A stretch of DNA of 64,000 nucleotides from Streptomyces umbrinus (GCF_030817415.1 NZ_JAUSZI010000002.1:744001-808000); one strand, 5' to 3'. Positions 16,173-25,354 are shown, counted from the stretch's first letter. Translations and numbers: made by a program. Notes: generated from the letters alone by a model not told the origin.

Positions 16173-16940
16173 TCATTCCTGCTGCGGTTTGCTCATGCCC
16201 GCGCGGTAGGTACCGGGGGTGGCGCCTACCGTCTGGGCGAAGGTTTGGACGAAGGCGCTGGTTGTCGCCCATCCGCAGGCGTGGGCGGTGTCGGTGACGG
16301 TGGCGCCCTCGGCGAGCATGACCATCGCGGTGAAGATCCGGACACGGGTGCGCCACTGAGGGAATGTCATGCCGAACTCGTCGCGGTAGAGCCGGGAGAG
16401 GGTGCGCTCGCTGGTGTGCACGCGTCCGGCGAGCTGGGCGAGGGTGCAGGGCTGGTGCAGGTCTTCTTCGACGAGGCGGCAGGCGTCGGCCAGTCGTCGG
16501 TCGCGGGCTGCGGGCAGGACAACGGGTTGGGCTGTCACGCGGCGTAGTCGGTCGCGCAGCACTGCCTCGATGTGCCGGGTCTCGGTCTGCGTGAGGGTGG
16601 TACTGGTGAGCGCGATGAGCAGTTCGCGCACCAGAGGGTCGACGGCGATGACCGTGGGGCGTTCGGCGTCGAGCAGGGGTGTCCTGCCGTGGGCGGGGAA
16701 GCCGATGGTGTGGAAGCGAGTCCGGCCGTGGAAGCGGTGTTCGTGCCAGGTGTTCGCCGGAATCCACACGGCGCGGTCGTTGGAGGCGATCCAGGAGCCG
16801 TGTTCCGTGGTGATCGCGAGCACGCCCGAGCTGACGTAGATCAGCTGGTGGTCGTCGTGGCGGTGCCGGTCGATGGTCTCGCCGCCGCCGAGGAACCGGG
16901 TGACGGTCGGCGCGACAGGCTCGTGGCGGATCTGCGACAT
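16173..16940 (-). CDS. AraC-family regulator, cupin N-terminal
   Basis: About 255 residues. The N-terminal half is a cupin (HRHDDHQLIYVSSGV, WIPANTWHEHRFHG) and the C-terminal half has two helix-turn-helix motifs (LAQLAGRVHTSERTLSRLYRDEFG and VTDTAHACGWATTSAFVQTF, quoted in part), ending in the usual GATPGTYR. The ATG at 16940 lacks a ribosome site but has TATTCT eight bases upstream, suggesting a leaderless transcript; ATG 16984 is an alternative. It is divergent from the MFS gene, which it very likely controls in response to the transported compound. Confidence 0.85.
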   Translation of the reverse strand: MSQIRHEPVAPTVTRFLGGGETIDRHRHDDHQLIYVSSGVLAITTEHGSWIASNDRAVWIPANTWHEHRFHGRTRFHTIGFPAHGRTPLLDAERPTVIAVDPLVRELLIALTSTTLTQTETRHIEAVLRDRLRRVTAQPVVLPAARDRRLADACRLVEEDLHQPCTLAQLAGRVHTSERTLSRLYRDEFGMTFPQWRTRVRIFTAMVMLAEGATVTDTAHACGWATTSAFVQTFAQTVGATPGTYRAGMSKPQQE

Positions 16941-16994
16941 GGATAGGCAGAATACGGGAAGCGCGCCCGGGGTGTTCCTGTCCATCGTGAGTGT

Positions 16995-18215
16995 GTGACA
17001 ACGATCCAGGAAACGAGTACTCCCCGTGAGGCGGGTGGTCCGACCGGACACTGGCGCCGGATGCGGATTTGGGCCGGCGCCCATGCCGTCGACGACTTCT
17101 ACCAGGGCCTCGTACCCGCCGCAGTGCCCTACTTCGTGCTGCAGCGCGACTTCAGCTACGTGCAGGCTTCGGGGCTGGCCCTTGCCGCGACGCTCGGCAG
17201 CGCGTTGCCGCAGGTGCCGATCGGGCTTCTCGCCGACCGGTTCCGGCTGCGCTGGATGTCGCCGCTGGGGGTCAGCCTGGCGGGTATCGGGGCAGGCCTG
17301 TCCGGACTGACGCCCTCCTACCCGCTGGTCTTCGCCCTCCTGCTGATGGCGGGTGTCGGTGTCGCGATGTTCCATCCGCCCGCGGGGCGCGACGCGCGCC
17401 GTGCGGCCGGGGGCAGTGCCACCGCGATGAGCTACTTCGCCGCGGGCGGCAGCGTGGGTTTCTTCGTCGCCCCGGCGCTGGTCACACCGGCCCTGGACAG
17501 CCTCGGGATGGGCGCGACCGCGCTTTTCATCCCGCCTGCCGTCCTGATGGGCTTCGTCCTGCTGCGCCACCACAACCGCACGTCCGATACGGCGGTCAAG
17601 AAGGGGCAGCGCCAGGGCAAGGACCGGCCCGGCCGGTTCGCAGCCCTGACCGCCGTCGAGGTCGTGCGGTCCACCATCTCGACCGGCCTGAACACCTTCA
17701 TCTCGCTGTACTGGATCCGCCACCTGGAAGCGAGCAGCGGCCTTGGTGGTCTCGCCCTGACACTTGCACTCGGCGGCGGTGTGGCCGGCACGCTGCTCGG
17801 CGGGCGGCTGGCAGACCACTTCGGCATGGTGCGCACCGTACAGATCGGCAACGCGGCCATGCTGCCTGCCCTGTGGCTCATGCTGATCTGCGACGACAAA
17901 TACGTCGCGCTGCCGCTTGCGCTGCTGGTCGGCCTGATCTCGAACATCCCGTTCGCCGTCCTCATCAAGCTCGGCCAGGACTATTTGCCCAGTCGGCCCG
18001 GGACCGCTGCCGGCGTCACTCTCGGCCTCGCGATGAGCGCCGGCGGACTGTTCATGCCGCTACTGGGCATCATCGCGACCCACTATGGTCCCCGAGGCGC
18101 ACTCGCGGTACTCGCCACCGTGCCGGTGCTCGCGATGCTGCTCTCCGCCTTCTTGCGCGAACCGGTCCAGGACGAACCGGTGCCCGCCGAGGACACACCC
18201 CTCACCGCCCCCTGA
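16995..18215 (+). CDS. MFS transporter of the fosmidomycin-resistance (Fsr) type
   Basis: 406 residues with 12 predicted helices. HAVDDFYQGLVPAAVPYF at the first helix, IGLLADRFRLRWM at the loop 2-3 signature and the MFHPPAGRDARRAAGG segment match the Fsr family, whose loop motif is FHP-x-A. A basic loop of about 25 residues (TAVKKGQRQGKDRPGR) separates the two six-helix halves. The start is a GTG at 16995, close to the divergent araC-type gene; the region between them is short, so promoters overlap. It is probably a drug or metabolite exporter under control of that regulator. Confidence 0.85.
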   Translation: MTTIQETSTPREAGGPTGHWRRMRIWAGAHAVDDFYQGLVPAAVPYFVLQRDFSYVQASGLALAATLGSALPQVPIGLLADRFRLRWMSPLGVSLAGIGAGLSGLTPSYPLVFALLLMAGVGVAMFHPPAGRDARRAAGGSATAMSYFAAGGSVGFFVAPALVTPALDSLGMGATALFIPPAVLMGFVLLRHHNRTSDTAVKKGQRQGKDRPGRFAALTAVEVVRSTISTGLNTFISLYWIRHLEASSGLGGLALTLALGGGVAGTLLGGRLADHFGMVRTVQIGNAAMLPALWLMLICDDKYVALPLALLVGLISNIPFAVLIKLGQDYLPSRPGTAAGVTLGLAMSAGGLFMPLLGIIATHYGPRGALAVLATVPVLAMLLSAFLREPVQDEPVPAEDTPLTAP

Positions 18216-18942
18216 CGTTCCGATCAGACGCACGCTGTTGCACCCCGCCCCGGTGCGCGAGCAGCCGTGCACCCGACGAGCTGCGCAGCGACGACCACGC
18301 CACGACGAACGAGAGGTCGGCCGGTCTCCTCGACCGCCTCGCCGCAGACTTCGCACCTCGACAGCACAGGCGCCGACTGGTCCCGACGGCCTATGGCGAA
18401 CCGTCGGGACCGGCCGCCCTCGTTGCGGCTCCGTCCCGGGTTGGAGGAGATCCGGCCAATTCAACGCGTCGGGAGCGACGCGGTGGCGCTCGTGGGCCTG
18501 GCAGGCCAGTCGGTGCCGCCGGTATCCAGCGCCCTGGCCTTCCGCTTCGCGGGCAACGCCCCGACCATCGCCTACGCCCTGTCCGCCTCGGCCGTCAATG
18601 TGGCATCGCCCTCAGCGCTCGAACCCTCACAGACCACTGAAGAGGCCACAGCCCGACCCGCCCTCATCCAGTACCTGTATCTGCTGAGCCGGTCGCGCTT
18701 CCGGAGGGGTCGGGGCACGCTGGAACCAGCACTCGTGATTCACGGGGCCGCCCGGAGCGGGGGCGAGCCGGCGGACGGTGCGCGGGAACGGGAGCACGGG
18801 ACGAGGTGACCACGCATGCGCCACGGGGTCGTGCCACCGTTGCTGCAGGTTTCCCGCAGCCCTCGTAACCCTTACGATGCTCGCGGCCTTCGCGTTCCTC
18901 TCAGCACTCGTCACCCTCTCGCACTGGAGCGGAGCGCGGGAC
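18216..18942. other. Gene-poor region before the yihY-like gene
   Basis: About 700 bp. A plus-strand frame near 18390-18640 gives a stretch that reads like protein (VGLAGQSVPPVSSALAF) but has no recognisable start, motif or family. An upstream hydrophobic stretch (TLTMLAAFAFLSALVTL, about 18868-18918) could be the end of a lost membrane protein or an N-terminal extension of the next gene. Confidence 0.35.
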
Positions 18943-19956
18943 ATGCCCCGCCATTCGGACCCGTCTGAGCCGTCTGAGCCCTCTGAGCCGTCCGGCTCAA
19001 CGGGGCATTCGGACTCTGCGGGGGCGGAGCATTCCGGGCACCCCAGCCGACCGGGCAGATGCAGAAGCACTGGCAGGGCCAAGAGCCGGACGCACCTCCC
19101 AAGCCGCAAGCACCGTTCGGCGGAACTAGGGCACTTCCTCCACGACCGGGGCACGCACGTATGGCGGCGCGGCAAAGAAGTGGAGCTGATGCACCGGGCC
19201 ATGGGCTTCGCGGCGCTGGGACTGGTGACGCTCGCCCCGCTGCTGATCGTGGTCGCGGCGGCCCTCCCGATCCAGGAACGCGGCTTCGCCCTGTGGATCG
19301 TCGACGGCATGGGGCTGTCCGGACGCCCCGCCGACGCCGTACAGGACGTATTCGCCGCACCCGGCAAAGTCCTGAGCACGACCAGCGTCCTGAGTGTGGT
19401 GCTGCTCGCGCTCTTCGGCGTGACGTTCGCGGGCAGTGTCCAGACCGGGTACGAAAAGGTGTGGGACCTGCCGGCCGGGCGCTGGCACACCGTATGGCGA
19501 CGCGTGGTGTGGCTCGTCGCTCTGACGGCCTACCTCTTCGCCGAAGCGCAGAGCGTGGCCGTCCTGGGGTCGGGAACCCTGCGCTCATCGGGCCGGATCG
19601 GGCTGTCCGCGCTGCTCGGCTGGCTCTTTTTCTGGTGGGGGCAGCGTTTCCTGCTGGGCGGCCGCATCCCCTGGCGCGCTCTCCTGCCGGGCGCCATCGC
19701 CACGGTGGTGGGCCTGGGCGGCCTGCGCCTGTTCTCCTCCCTGGTCTTCTCCCCGCTCATCGTGAGCAACGCGGTCTCGTACGGTTCCGTCGGCACCGTA
19801 CTGATCGTGACGTCCTGGCTCATCGGCGTCGGCTTCGTCGTCTTCGGCGGCGCCCTGCTCGGCCGCTACTGGTACGTCCACGAACCGCACCATGTTCCGC
19901 ACCCCCATCCCCACCGTTCTCGCAACGGCTCCCGCTCCCGCTCACGGAAACGCTGA
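18943..19956 (+). CDS. YihY/BrkB-family integral membrane protein
   Basis: About 337 residues. The core from residue about 80 onward has the six-helix layout of YihY/BrkB proteins: GLVTLAPLLIVVAAAL, VFAAPGKVLSTTSVLSVVLL, the QTGYEKVWDLPAGRW loop, FFWWGQRFLLGGRIPWRALLPG, and the final helix VTSWLIGVGFVVFGGALLGRY, quoted in part. The N-terminal 50 residues are low-complexity Ser-Glu-Pro repeats encoded by a 9-bp tandem repeat. The start is uncertain: ATG 18943 has a weak GGAGCGG upstream, while ATG 18877 would add a hydrophobic segment. The role of the family is unclear; it was once called RNase BN. Confidence 0.7.
   Translation: MPRHSDPSEPSEPSEPSGSTGHSDSAGAEHSGHPSRPGRCRSTGRAKSRTHLPSRKHRSAELGHFLHDRGTHVWRRGKEVELMHRAMGFAALGLVTLAPLLIVVAAALPIQERGFALWIVDGMGLSGRPADAVQDVFAAPGKVLSTTSVLSVVLLALFGVTFAGSVQTGYEKVWDLPAGRWHTVWRRVVWLVALTAYLFAEAQSVAVLGSGTLRSSGRIGLSALLGWLFFWWGQRFLLGGRIPWRALLPGAIATVVGLGGLRLFSSLVFSPLIVSNAVSYGSVGTVLIVTSWLIGVGFVVFGGALLGRYWYVHEPHHVPHPHPHRSRNGSRSRSRKR
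18964..18990. repeat. 9-bp tandem repeat inside the yihY-like gene
   Basis: Three copies of TCTGAGCC followed by G or C (18964-18972, 18973-18981, 18982-18990). They encode Ser-Glu-Pro triplets in the variable N-terminal region. Confidence 0.85.
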
Positions 19957-20054
19957 GGCTCCGAAGCTCTCGTCGGCCTGGACGAGGCAGCCCACCTGCC
20001 CGACGGATTCGTAGCGAAGTCAGAGGGCAAGCCGTTGGCACACCGCTGGAACAC

Positions 20055-21341
20055 CTACCCAGCGGCCGTCGCCGCGTCGGCAACCTCGCGGTCGGCTGGT
20101 TCCGCGGCGCCAGTCGGCGTGCGGTAGGCGCGGAGGGGAGCATTGGCCGCGGCCACGGCGGCAATCGCCAGGACGGCGGACAGGCCGCCGGCGACGAGGG
20201 AGAAGGAGGCGGAGGTGGCCGACGCCAGCAGGCCGCCTCGGAAGTTGCCGAGTTCGGGGGCCGCGACACCGATGACGTGTTCCACGGAGGAAACTCGTCC
20301 CCGGTACGCATCCGGGGTCTCCAACTGGACCAGATCGCTGCGGGTAACCACGGACACCGTGTCGGCGGCGCCCGCCACGGCCAGGCAGCCGAGCGCCAGC
20401 CACAGCGGCCCGGCCAGGCCGAAGCAGGCCAGCGCCACGCCCCAGACGCCGGCCGCGGTCAACTGGACCAGGCCGCCACGGCGCCAGCGCGTCACCGTGC
20501 CGGACAGCAGACCGGCTGTGATCCCGCCGACCGCGACGGCCGAGAGGAACAGGCCGAGGGTCTGCGGGTTGCCGTCGAAGCGGATTTCGTTGACCAGCGG
20601 GAAGAGTGCGATGGGCATGGCGAGCAACGTCGCGGATAGGTCGGCGGCCATCGAGCCCCACAGCGTCGGACGGCGCAGAACGATCCCCCAGCCGCCGCGT
20701 TCCGGTCGGCGCCTGCCGCCCTTCGCGTCGACGCCCTCCGGTTTCATGGCCGGGAGGCGGATCACCGCGAGCATCGAGACCGCGACGGTCATGGCTTGTG
20801 CGGCGTACGCGGCCGGGAAGCCCCAGCGGGCGATGATCAGCCCGGCCAGCGCGGGCCCGGCCAGCATCGCCGCCTGGAAGGAGACGTTGGTCAGCGCGAG
20901 ACCGGCCGCGACCTGGTCGGAGGAGAGCAGCCTAACCGGGAACGTACGCCGGGCAGGGGCGCCGAGCGCGCCACAGGCGGTCCCCATCGCGACCAGGGCG
21001 AGCAGCAGCGGCACGCTTCGGTTGTCCGCCAGAGCCTGGGCCAACAACCCCGCGGCGGCCAGCAGTTGGCCCGCGGCGGTGGCCCGCACCACGGCACGGC
21101 GGTCGACGGAATCGGCCAACGTGCCGCCGAGCAGCCCGAACAGCACCATCGGCAGGCCGGTGGCGAGCCCGATGGCGCCGGTGCCCACCGGGCTGCCGGT
21201 CAGGTCCCACACCTGGGCCAGCACCGCCACGGTGGCTATCTGCCCGCCGAGTTGGGAGGCCGAGGAGCCGATCCACAGGTCGCGGAACGGTCGACTGCTT
21301 CGCAGCGGACGGGTGTCGAGGAACCGGACGCGCCGGCTCAT
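20055..21341 (-). CDS. MFS transporter (EntS/MFS_3-like)
   Basis: 428 residues. FRDLWIGSSASQLGGQIATVAV is the usual first helix of MFS_3-type exporters (quoted in part); GGTLADSVDRRAVV is the loop 2-3 signature; SDLVQLETPDAYRGRVSSV is the conserved C-half segment shared with enterobactin exporter-like proteins. The ATG overlaps the marR stop by four bases (ATGA), so the two form a translationally coupled operon. Export of a small molecule, possibly an antibiotic or siderophore, is likely. Expression should follow the MarR repressor. Confidence 0.85.
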   Translation of the reverse strand: MSRRVRFLDTRPLRSSRPFRDLWIGSSASQLGGQIATVAVLAQVWDLTGSPVGTGAIGLATGLPMVLFGLLGGTLADSVDRRAVVRATAAGQLLAAAGLLAQALADNRSVPLLLALVAMGTACGALGAPARRTFPVRLLSSDQVAAGLALTNVSFQAAMLAGPALAGLIIARWGFPAAYAAQAMTVAVSMLAVIRLPAMKPEGVDAKGGRRRPERGGWGIVLRRPTLWGSMAADLSATLLAMPIALFPLVNEIRFDGNPQTLGLFLSAVAVGGITAGLLSGTVTRWRRGGLVQLTAAGVWGVALACFGLAGPLWLALGCLAVAGAADTVSVVTRSDLVQLETPDAYRGRVSSVEHVIGVAAPELGNFRGGLLASATSASFSLVAGGLSAVLAIAAVAAANAPLRAYRTPTGAAEPADREVADAATAAG

Positions 21342-21826
21342 CCCGCTGGCTCGACGAGGTGCTGGAGGATCCGCTGCCGCATGGACCGGTGCTCCAGCGC
21401 CCGGCGCACCTCCTCGACAACGGTGGTCAGCGCGTACGGGATCTCTGCGTCCAGCTCAGCGACCGTCGCGTGCGTGGCGCGCCACTCGGCCTCCAGGAAC
21501 GGCACCAGCGACCGGCCGCGCTCGGTCAGGTCGATCCGCCGGGTCCGGGCGTCGGGACCCGGCTCGGAGGTGACCAGATCCTCCTTGCGCATGGCGGCGA
21601 TGGTCTGGCTGATCGCGGAGTGCGAGCGGTCCAAGGACTGTGCGAGCTCGCGGATGGTCAGTGGGCCGGTGTGGGCAAGCCGGATCAGCGGATAGGCGAA
21701 CCGCGGCCGCACCCCCTCGATGCCACGCTCGACGTAGACCTGCTCGATCTCGGCGTCCATGGCGGCCAGCAGCTTGTGCAGCGACTGCCAGGGATCGGGC
21801 AGCGCCGTGGGATCAGAATATGTCAC
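21338..21826 (-). CDS. MarR-family repressor
   Basis: 162 residues from a GTG at 21826. The winged helix is clear: LTIRELAQSLDRSHSAISQTIAAM, then a KEDLVTSEPGPDARTRRIDLTERGR wing (both quoted in part). The GTG has no ribosome site, but TATATT lies six bases upstream on the minus strand, pointing to a leaderless transcript. The inverted repeat at 21826-21847 covers this promoter element. It is the first gene of the operon with the MFS exporter, so a ligand-relieved repressor of efflux is likely. Confidence 0.85.
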   Translation of the reverse strand: MTYSDPTALPDPWQSLHKLLAAMDAEIEQVYVERGIEGVRPRFAYPLIRLAHTGPLTIRELAQSLDRSHSAISQTIAAMRKEDLVTSEPGPDARTRRIDLTERGRSLVPFLEAEWRATHATVAELDAEIPYALTTVVEEVRRALEHRSMRQRILQHLVEPAG

Positions 21827-21847
21827 AGCGCTAATATAACAGCGCTG
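21826..21847. promoter_or_regulatory. MarR operator over a leaderless promoter
   Basis: Perfect inverted repeat CAGCGCT (21826-21832) and AGCGCTG (21841-21847) around an AT-rich centre that contains the putative -10 hexamer TATATT of the minus strand. The operator abuts the GTG start codon. Confidence 0.7.
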
Positions 21848-22151
21848 CGATAATCGAGGCAGGCCTTCACCTGAGCCTTGAGTTGCAGCGGCCACGGGGC
21901 TTGGCAAAGCAGGACGACGGCGCCCCGCCCCCGAACTCCTCGACCGCGCGCACCACTTCGACCGCCTCGGCGAGTTGCCCGCCGACCACGGCCGCCTGAT
22001 TCAGGTCCCGGTTCAGCGCGTCGACTCAGGAGAGGCCATCCCGTGGTCGAGAGCCGGCACGTGCACGTCGCCACCACCGGAGTCGGTGGTAAGGCCCGTG
22101 CACCGCCGGTGACCAGTCTGTGACGGTTGACGATGAGGGCTCGCCCGAAGA

Positions 22152-22171
22152 TCCACTCGGCCCTAGCTTGG
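22152..22171 (+). promoter_or_regulatory. Shared promoter-like motif, copy 1
   Basis: TCCACTCGGCCCTAGCTTGG matches a segment at 40237-40256 at 18 of 20 positions. Each copy lies 54-62 bp upstream of a plus-strand start codon. TAGCTT would serve as a -10 element. Confidence 0.45.
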
Positions 22172-22232
22172 AGGTTCCGGGCCGGGTACGGCAACGACCC
22201 GGCCGTTCGACAATCATGGGGGTATGTGCCTG

Positions 22233-22724
22233 ATGGCACGTCACTTCAAGAGCGTTTCCATAGTGTTCGCGACCACGTCCCTGGCCTTCGGAGGCGCACT
22301 CGTCGTCGGACCTGCCGCCCAGGCGAACACTCAGCACTGCAGCAACAGCGGGCCGTTGCTCCTGGAGCTCGACACGTCGGGCGAGAACATCGACATCGAG
22401 TACTCGTTCTGCGTCGACAAGTCGGAGGGCGGCAAGTTCCGCGGGCACGGCTACGGCAAGGTCGACGACGGAGGCGGCCAGCGCAAGGTCGAGGCCTTCA
22501 AGATCGAGGCCCGGCTCGAGAAGGGCGACCGCACCGTCACGAAGCGCACCTGCGACTTCACGAACCAGGTCAACAGCACGGATGGCGTGAACACCGACTG
22601 CACGTCCCCGTGGAAGGCGGCCTCGGGCGGCCACACCGGTGACGGACGGATCTACGTCGACATCGACAACGACGGCGCAGGCAGCACGTGGTACGGCGTC
22701 CCGGGCTCGACCGGCCTGTCCTGA
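22233..22724 (+). CDS. Secreted hypothetical protein
   Basis: 163 residues. ATG 22233 has GGGGG ten bases upstream. The signal peptide is clear: ARHFKS, a hydrophobic core, and a cleavage site after GPAAQA. The mature part of about 130 residues has five cysteines (HCSNS, SFCVD, RTCDF, TDCTS and none in the tail, so at least four visible pairs are uncertain), many charged residues and an Asp-rich end (YVDIDNDGAG). No enzyme motif was found. A promoter-like motif shared with the GPP34 gene lies upstream. Function unknown; a small structural or binding protein outside the cell is plausible. Confidence 0.65.
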   Translation: MARHFKSVSIVFATTSLAFGGALVVGPAAQANTQHCSNSGPLLLELDTSGENIDIEYSFCVDKSEGGKFRGHGYGKVDDGGGQRKVEAFKIEARLEKGDRTVTKRTCDFTNQVNSTDGVNTDCTSPWKAASGGHTGDGRIYVDIDNDGAGSTWYGVPGSTGLS

Positions 22725-22792
22725 CCCGGTGTCCCTGACCTGTCGTCAGGCCCGGTTTCCACGCGCACCGCGTACGCCCGCGCGACCGGACC

Positions 22793-22828
22793 GACGGAGC
22801 CGACGGAGCCCACGGAGCCCACGGAGCA
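22793..22828. repeat. 9-bp tandem repeat, intergenic
   Basis: Four units of the form [GC]ACGGAGC[CA] (22793-22801, 22802-22810, 22811-22819, 22820-22828) in the gap between two convergent genes. A short stem (CCTGAC and GTCAGG, 22734-22750) upstream may be a weak terminator for the secreted-protein gene. Confidence 0.8.
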
Positions 22829-22948
22829 CTGAACCGCGCTTCGCCCGGGCCCGGTGTCCACAAGGTCTTGGGCGGCCCGGCCGGGTGCTTCGATCCCAAC
22901 ACGCGGGTCTCCAAAGGGAGTTGTCAGCAGTGCCTGGAGCACCGCGGG

Positions 22949-23947
22949 CTAGCCTTCGGCGCCCCGGACCACCGTGAGAATGTCTGACGCGGTCTGCCTG
23001 TGCCGGTACGGGGCCAGGAACGCGGTGAGCGCGGCCAACATCGCCTCTGGGACTTCCTCGGCTGGGTAGTGGCCACACTCCGGGAGGACAAGGCTCTCCA
23101 CGTCGTCGGCGGCGAGCTTCATCGTCTCGCTGACCGATGTGCCCATGTTCTCCGCTCCCCCGATCGCCAGGACGGGGAGCGACAGCCGTCGGGTCCGGCG
23201 CTGCTGGTTCTGCGCGATGGTCGCATCGAGTGCGCGGTAGAACTCGAAGCTGGCTCGCAGCGCTTCCGGGTCGGCAGCAAGGGTGTCGACGTAGTGCTGG
23301 ACGGCGTAGTCGGGCAGCGGCTTCGCGGATTTCGTGGCGAACTGGCGACCGAAGTAGAGATGCTCCCGTCCGCTGACCAATTGCTCGTTGACGTCTGTGA
23401 GGCGGTTGAAGGCGAAGCGCCAGAGGCGGTCGTTGGCCTCCTGGCTGCCGAAGAGAGGCGGTGAAGGAGACAGTCCCGGAATCGCGGCCTCGGCGACGAC
23501 CAGGCGGTCGAGCCGGTCAGGGTGGTCCGCGGCCAGGGCGTAGCCGGTCCGCATTCCGACGTCGTGACCGACCATGGCGAAGTGCTGATGCCCGAGCGAG
23601 TCCATCAGCGCCACCATGTCGCGTGCGAGCGTGCCGGTGTCGTACCCGTCCAGAGGCTTGTCGGACAGCCCGACACCACGTGGATCGACCGCGACGACCT
23701 GGAAGTCCTGAGCCAGGGACGGCATCAGGAGACGCCAGGCGTACCAGGTCTGGGGCCGGCCGGCCAACAGCAGTAGCGGAGGGCCCTCACCGCCGGTGAC
23801 GGCGTGCAGGCGCAGTTCACCGGTGTCGACGTACCGGCTGGTGAAGGTTTCGGCGAATCGGGCCGGGAGGTTCGGCACCTGAGAGACGGAACCGGGGCCT
23901 TCGGGCTTGGGAAGGTGGGTGCACAGGTGAGTGGGCAGCGGGCTCAT
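22949..23947 (-). CDS. Alpha/beta hydrolase, epoxide-hydrolase-like
   Basis: 332 residues from ATG 23947, with AAAGGA six bases upstream. VVAVDPRGVGLSDKP and the nucleophile elbow GHDVGM, with Asp as nucleophile, fit epoxide hydrolases and related dehalogenases rather than serine esterases. The catalytic His lies in ECGHYPAEE near the C-terminus. The oxyanion motif, usually HGFPQTWYAWR, reads AGRPQTWYAWR here, so the histidine is replaced by alanine. It follows the MFS gene by 96 bp and is probably co-transcribed with it under the TetR regulator upstream. Confidence 0.8.
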   Translation of the reverse strand: MSPLPTHLCTHLPKPEGPGSVSQVPNLPARFAETFTSRYVDTGELRLHAVTGGEGPPLLLLAGRPQTWYAWRLLMPSLAQDFQVVAVDPRGVGLSDKPLDGYDTGTLARDMVALMDSLGHQHFAMVGHDVGMRTGYALAADHPDRLDRLVVAEAAIPGLSPSPPLFGSQEANDRLWRFAFNRLTDVNEQLVSGREHLYFGRQFATKSAKPLPDYAVQHYVDTLAADPEALRASFEFYRALDATIAQNQQRRTRRLSLPVLAIGGAENMGTSVSETMKLAADDVESLVLPECGHYPAEEVPEAMLAALTAFLAPYRHRQTASDILTVVRGAEG

Positions 23948-24043
23948 GACCATCCTTTGTCGTGGGGCTTGCAGGACTTGACGAGGTTTCGTGGAGCGGG
24001 CAGGGCAGGAGGAGGGGCGGAGTCGCTCCAGTGCGGTGGTCGC

Positions 24044-25265
24044 TCAGGCAGGGGCGGCAGTGCGGCGGCTCAGCGCGTTCGCGAGGGGCGTCGCAGCGAC
24101 GGCGACGGCGACGGCGAGGATCAGGGTGGCGACGTCCTGGTTGATGGTCTGGTCGAGGAGCTCCAGTGCCAGCGTGGGCACGAGCGTGCCGGTGTAGGCG
24201 AACAAGAAGTACGTGGAGAGGAGATCCGCCCTGCGCCGCGGGTCGGCGAGCCGCTGGGTCACCCCGACGCCTCGACGGAAGGCCAGGCCGATGCCGGTAC
24301 CCGCGAGCAGAGTTCCGGCGGCGAACGTAGGCAATGACCGTGTCCGCAGCCCGGCCTCGAACACCGCGACCCCCGCCACGAGGAATGCCGGCGCCGGCCA
24401 GCGCCCGGACACCCACCGCTCCGGGGCAGCCACTTGCGCGATCAGGGCGACGATGAAGAGCAGCCCGACCTCCGCGCCAACAGCCGCGACGTTGTGGACG
24501 TGCAACTGTTCCCGGAGGAAGGACGGCACCAACGACGAGAACAGGCCGCTGACCGCGAACGCGGCAAGGACGGCTGTGCCGGCCCGCAGGAACTCGGTCC
24601 GCCGCTCACGTCGGCCGGGAACGGTCGGGCGGCGCACGGACACAGCAAGGCGCCGCCGGGCCGTGACGGTCTCCGGGGTGACGATGACGGCCAGGAACGC
24701 CGGTACCAGGCCGGCGAGGTAGACCCAGAAGACCAGGTGTGCGGGGTCCACCCCGTACTGCGCGAACAGACCGGCGGCAACGGTACCCAGCCCCAGCCCG
24801 CCCATGTTCGCCGCCGTGGAGACCGTCGACACCCGCCGGGTGTTCTTGGCTCCGGCGAGTTCACCCAGCGCGGCGGTCCCCGTGGCGGTGAAGACACCGG
24901 TACCCAGGCCGCAGAGGAACCGTGCCGCCAGCAGGGTTCCGACATCGTCGGCGAGGAGGAACAGCGCCGTGCTCGTGGCCGCGGCAAGCACCGCGGCAGC
25001 CAGGAGGGGACGCCGGCCCACGCGGTCGGACAGCGACGCGAACACCATCAGCGCGAGCATGGTGCCCAAGGCATAGACGGCGAATATCAGCGTCGTGGTG
25101 AAGCATCTGCGGCGCCCACAGCGCGTACAGCGGAATCGGCAGCGTCCCACCCAGCATGACCAGGGTGTACACCGCGGCCACGAGCCAGAATCCGGCACAC
25201 AGTCGGCGCCCGTTGACGTGTGGACCCGCCTGTACGCGGACGTCTGGGGTGATGTCGTCGATCAT
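24044..25265 (-). pseudogene. MFS transporter with a single-base frameshift
   Basis: ATG 25265, with GAAAGG upstream, begins IDDITPDVRVQAGPHVNG and the first helix FWLVAAVYTLVMLGGTLPI. After LWAPQM the frame is lost because of one extra base near 25103. The other frame resumes exactly with FTTTLIFAVYALGTMLALMV and runs as a normal MFS protein to 24044 (ASLSDRVGRRPLL is the loop 2-3 signature). Removing one base restores a full-length protein of about 406 residues. It may be a recent mutation or a base-calling error. It faces a TetR gene across a double operator. Confidence 0.8.
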
Positions 25266-25313
25266 CGTGCGGCCTTTCGAGTGCGAGAACCACTGACCGC
25301 AACGCCAACCATG

Positions 25314-25354
25314 TTGGACCGATCGGTCAAAGATAATTTGACCGATCGGTCCAA
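25314..25354. promoter_or_regulatory. Double TetR operator in a 41-bp perfect inverted repeat
   Basis: TTGGACCGATCGGTCAAA (25314-25331) is repeated in exact inverse at 25337-25354 around the spacer GATAA. Each arm itself contains the palindrome GACCGATCGGTC, so two operators sit 23 bp apart centre to centre, about two helical turns. It lies between the MFS gene and the TetR gene. Confidence 0.85.

Noticed and set aside
18267..18809. A 180-codon plus-strand frame before the yihY-like gene
   Set aside because: No start with a ribosome site, no conserved motif and Arg/Pro-rich ends typical of chance frames; left as an unassigned region.
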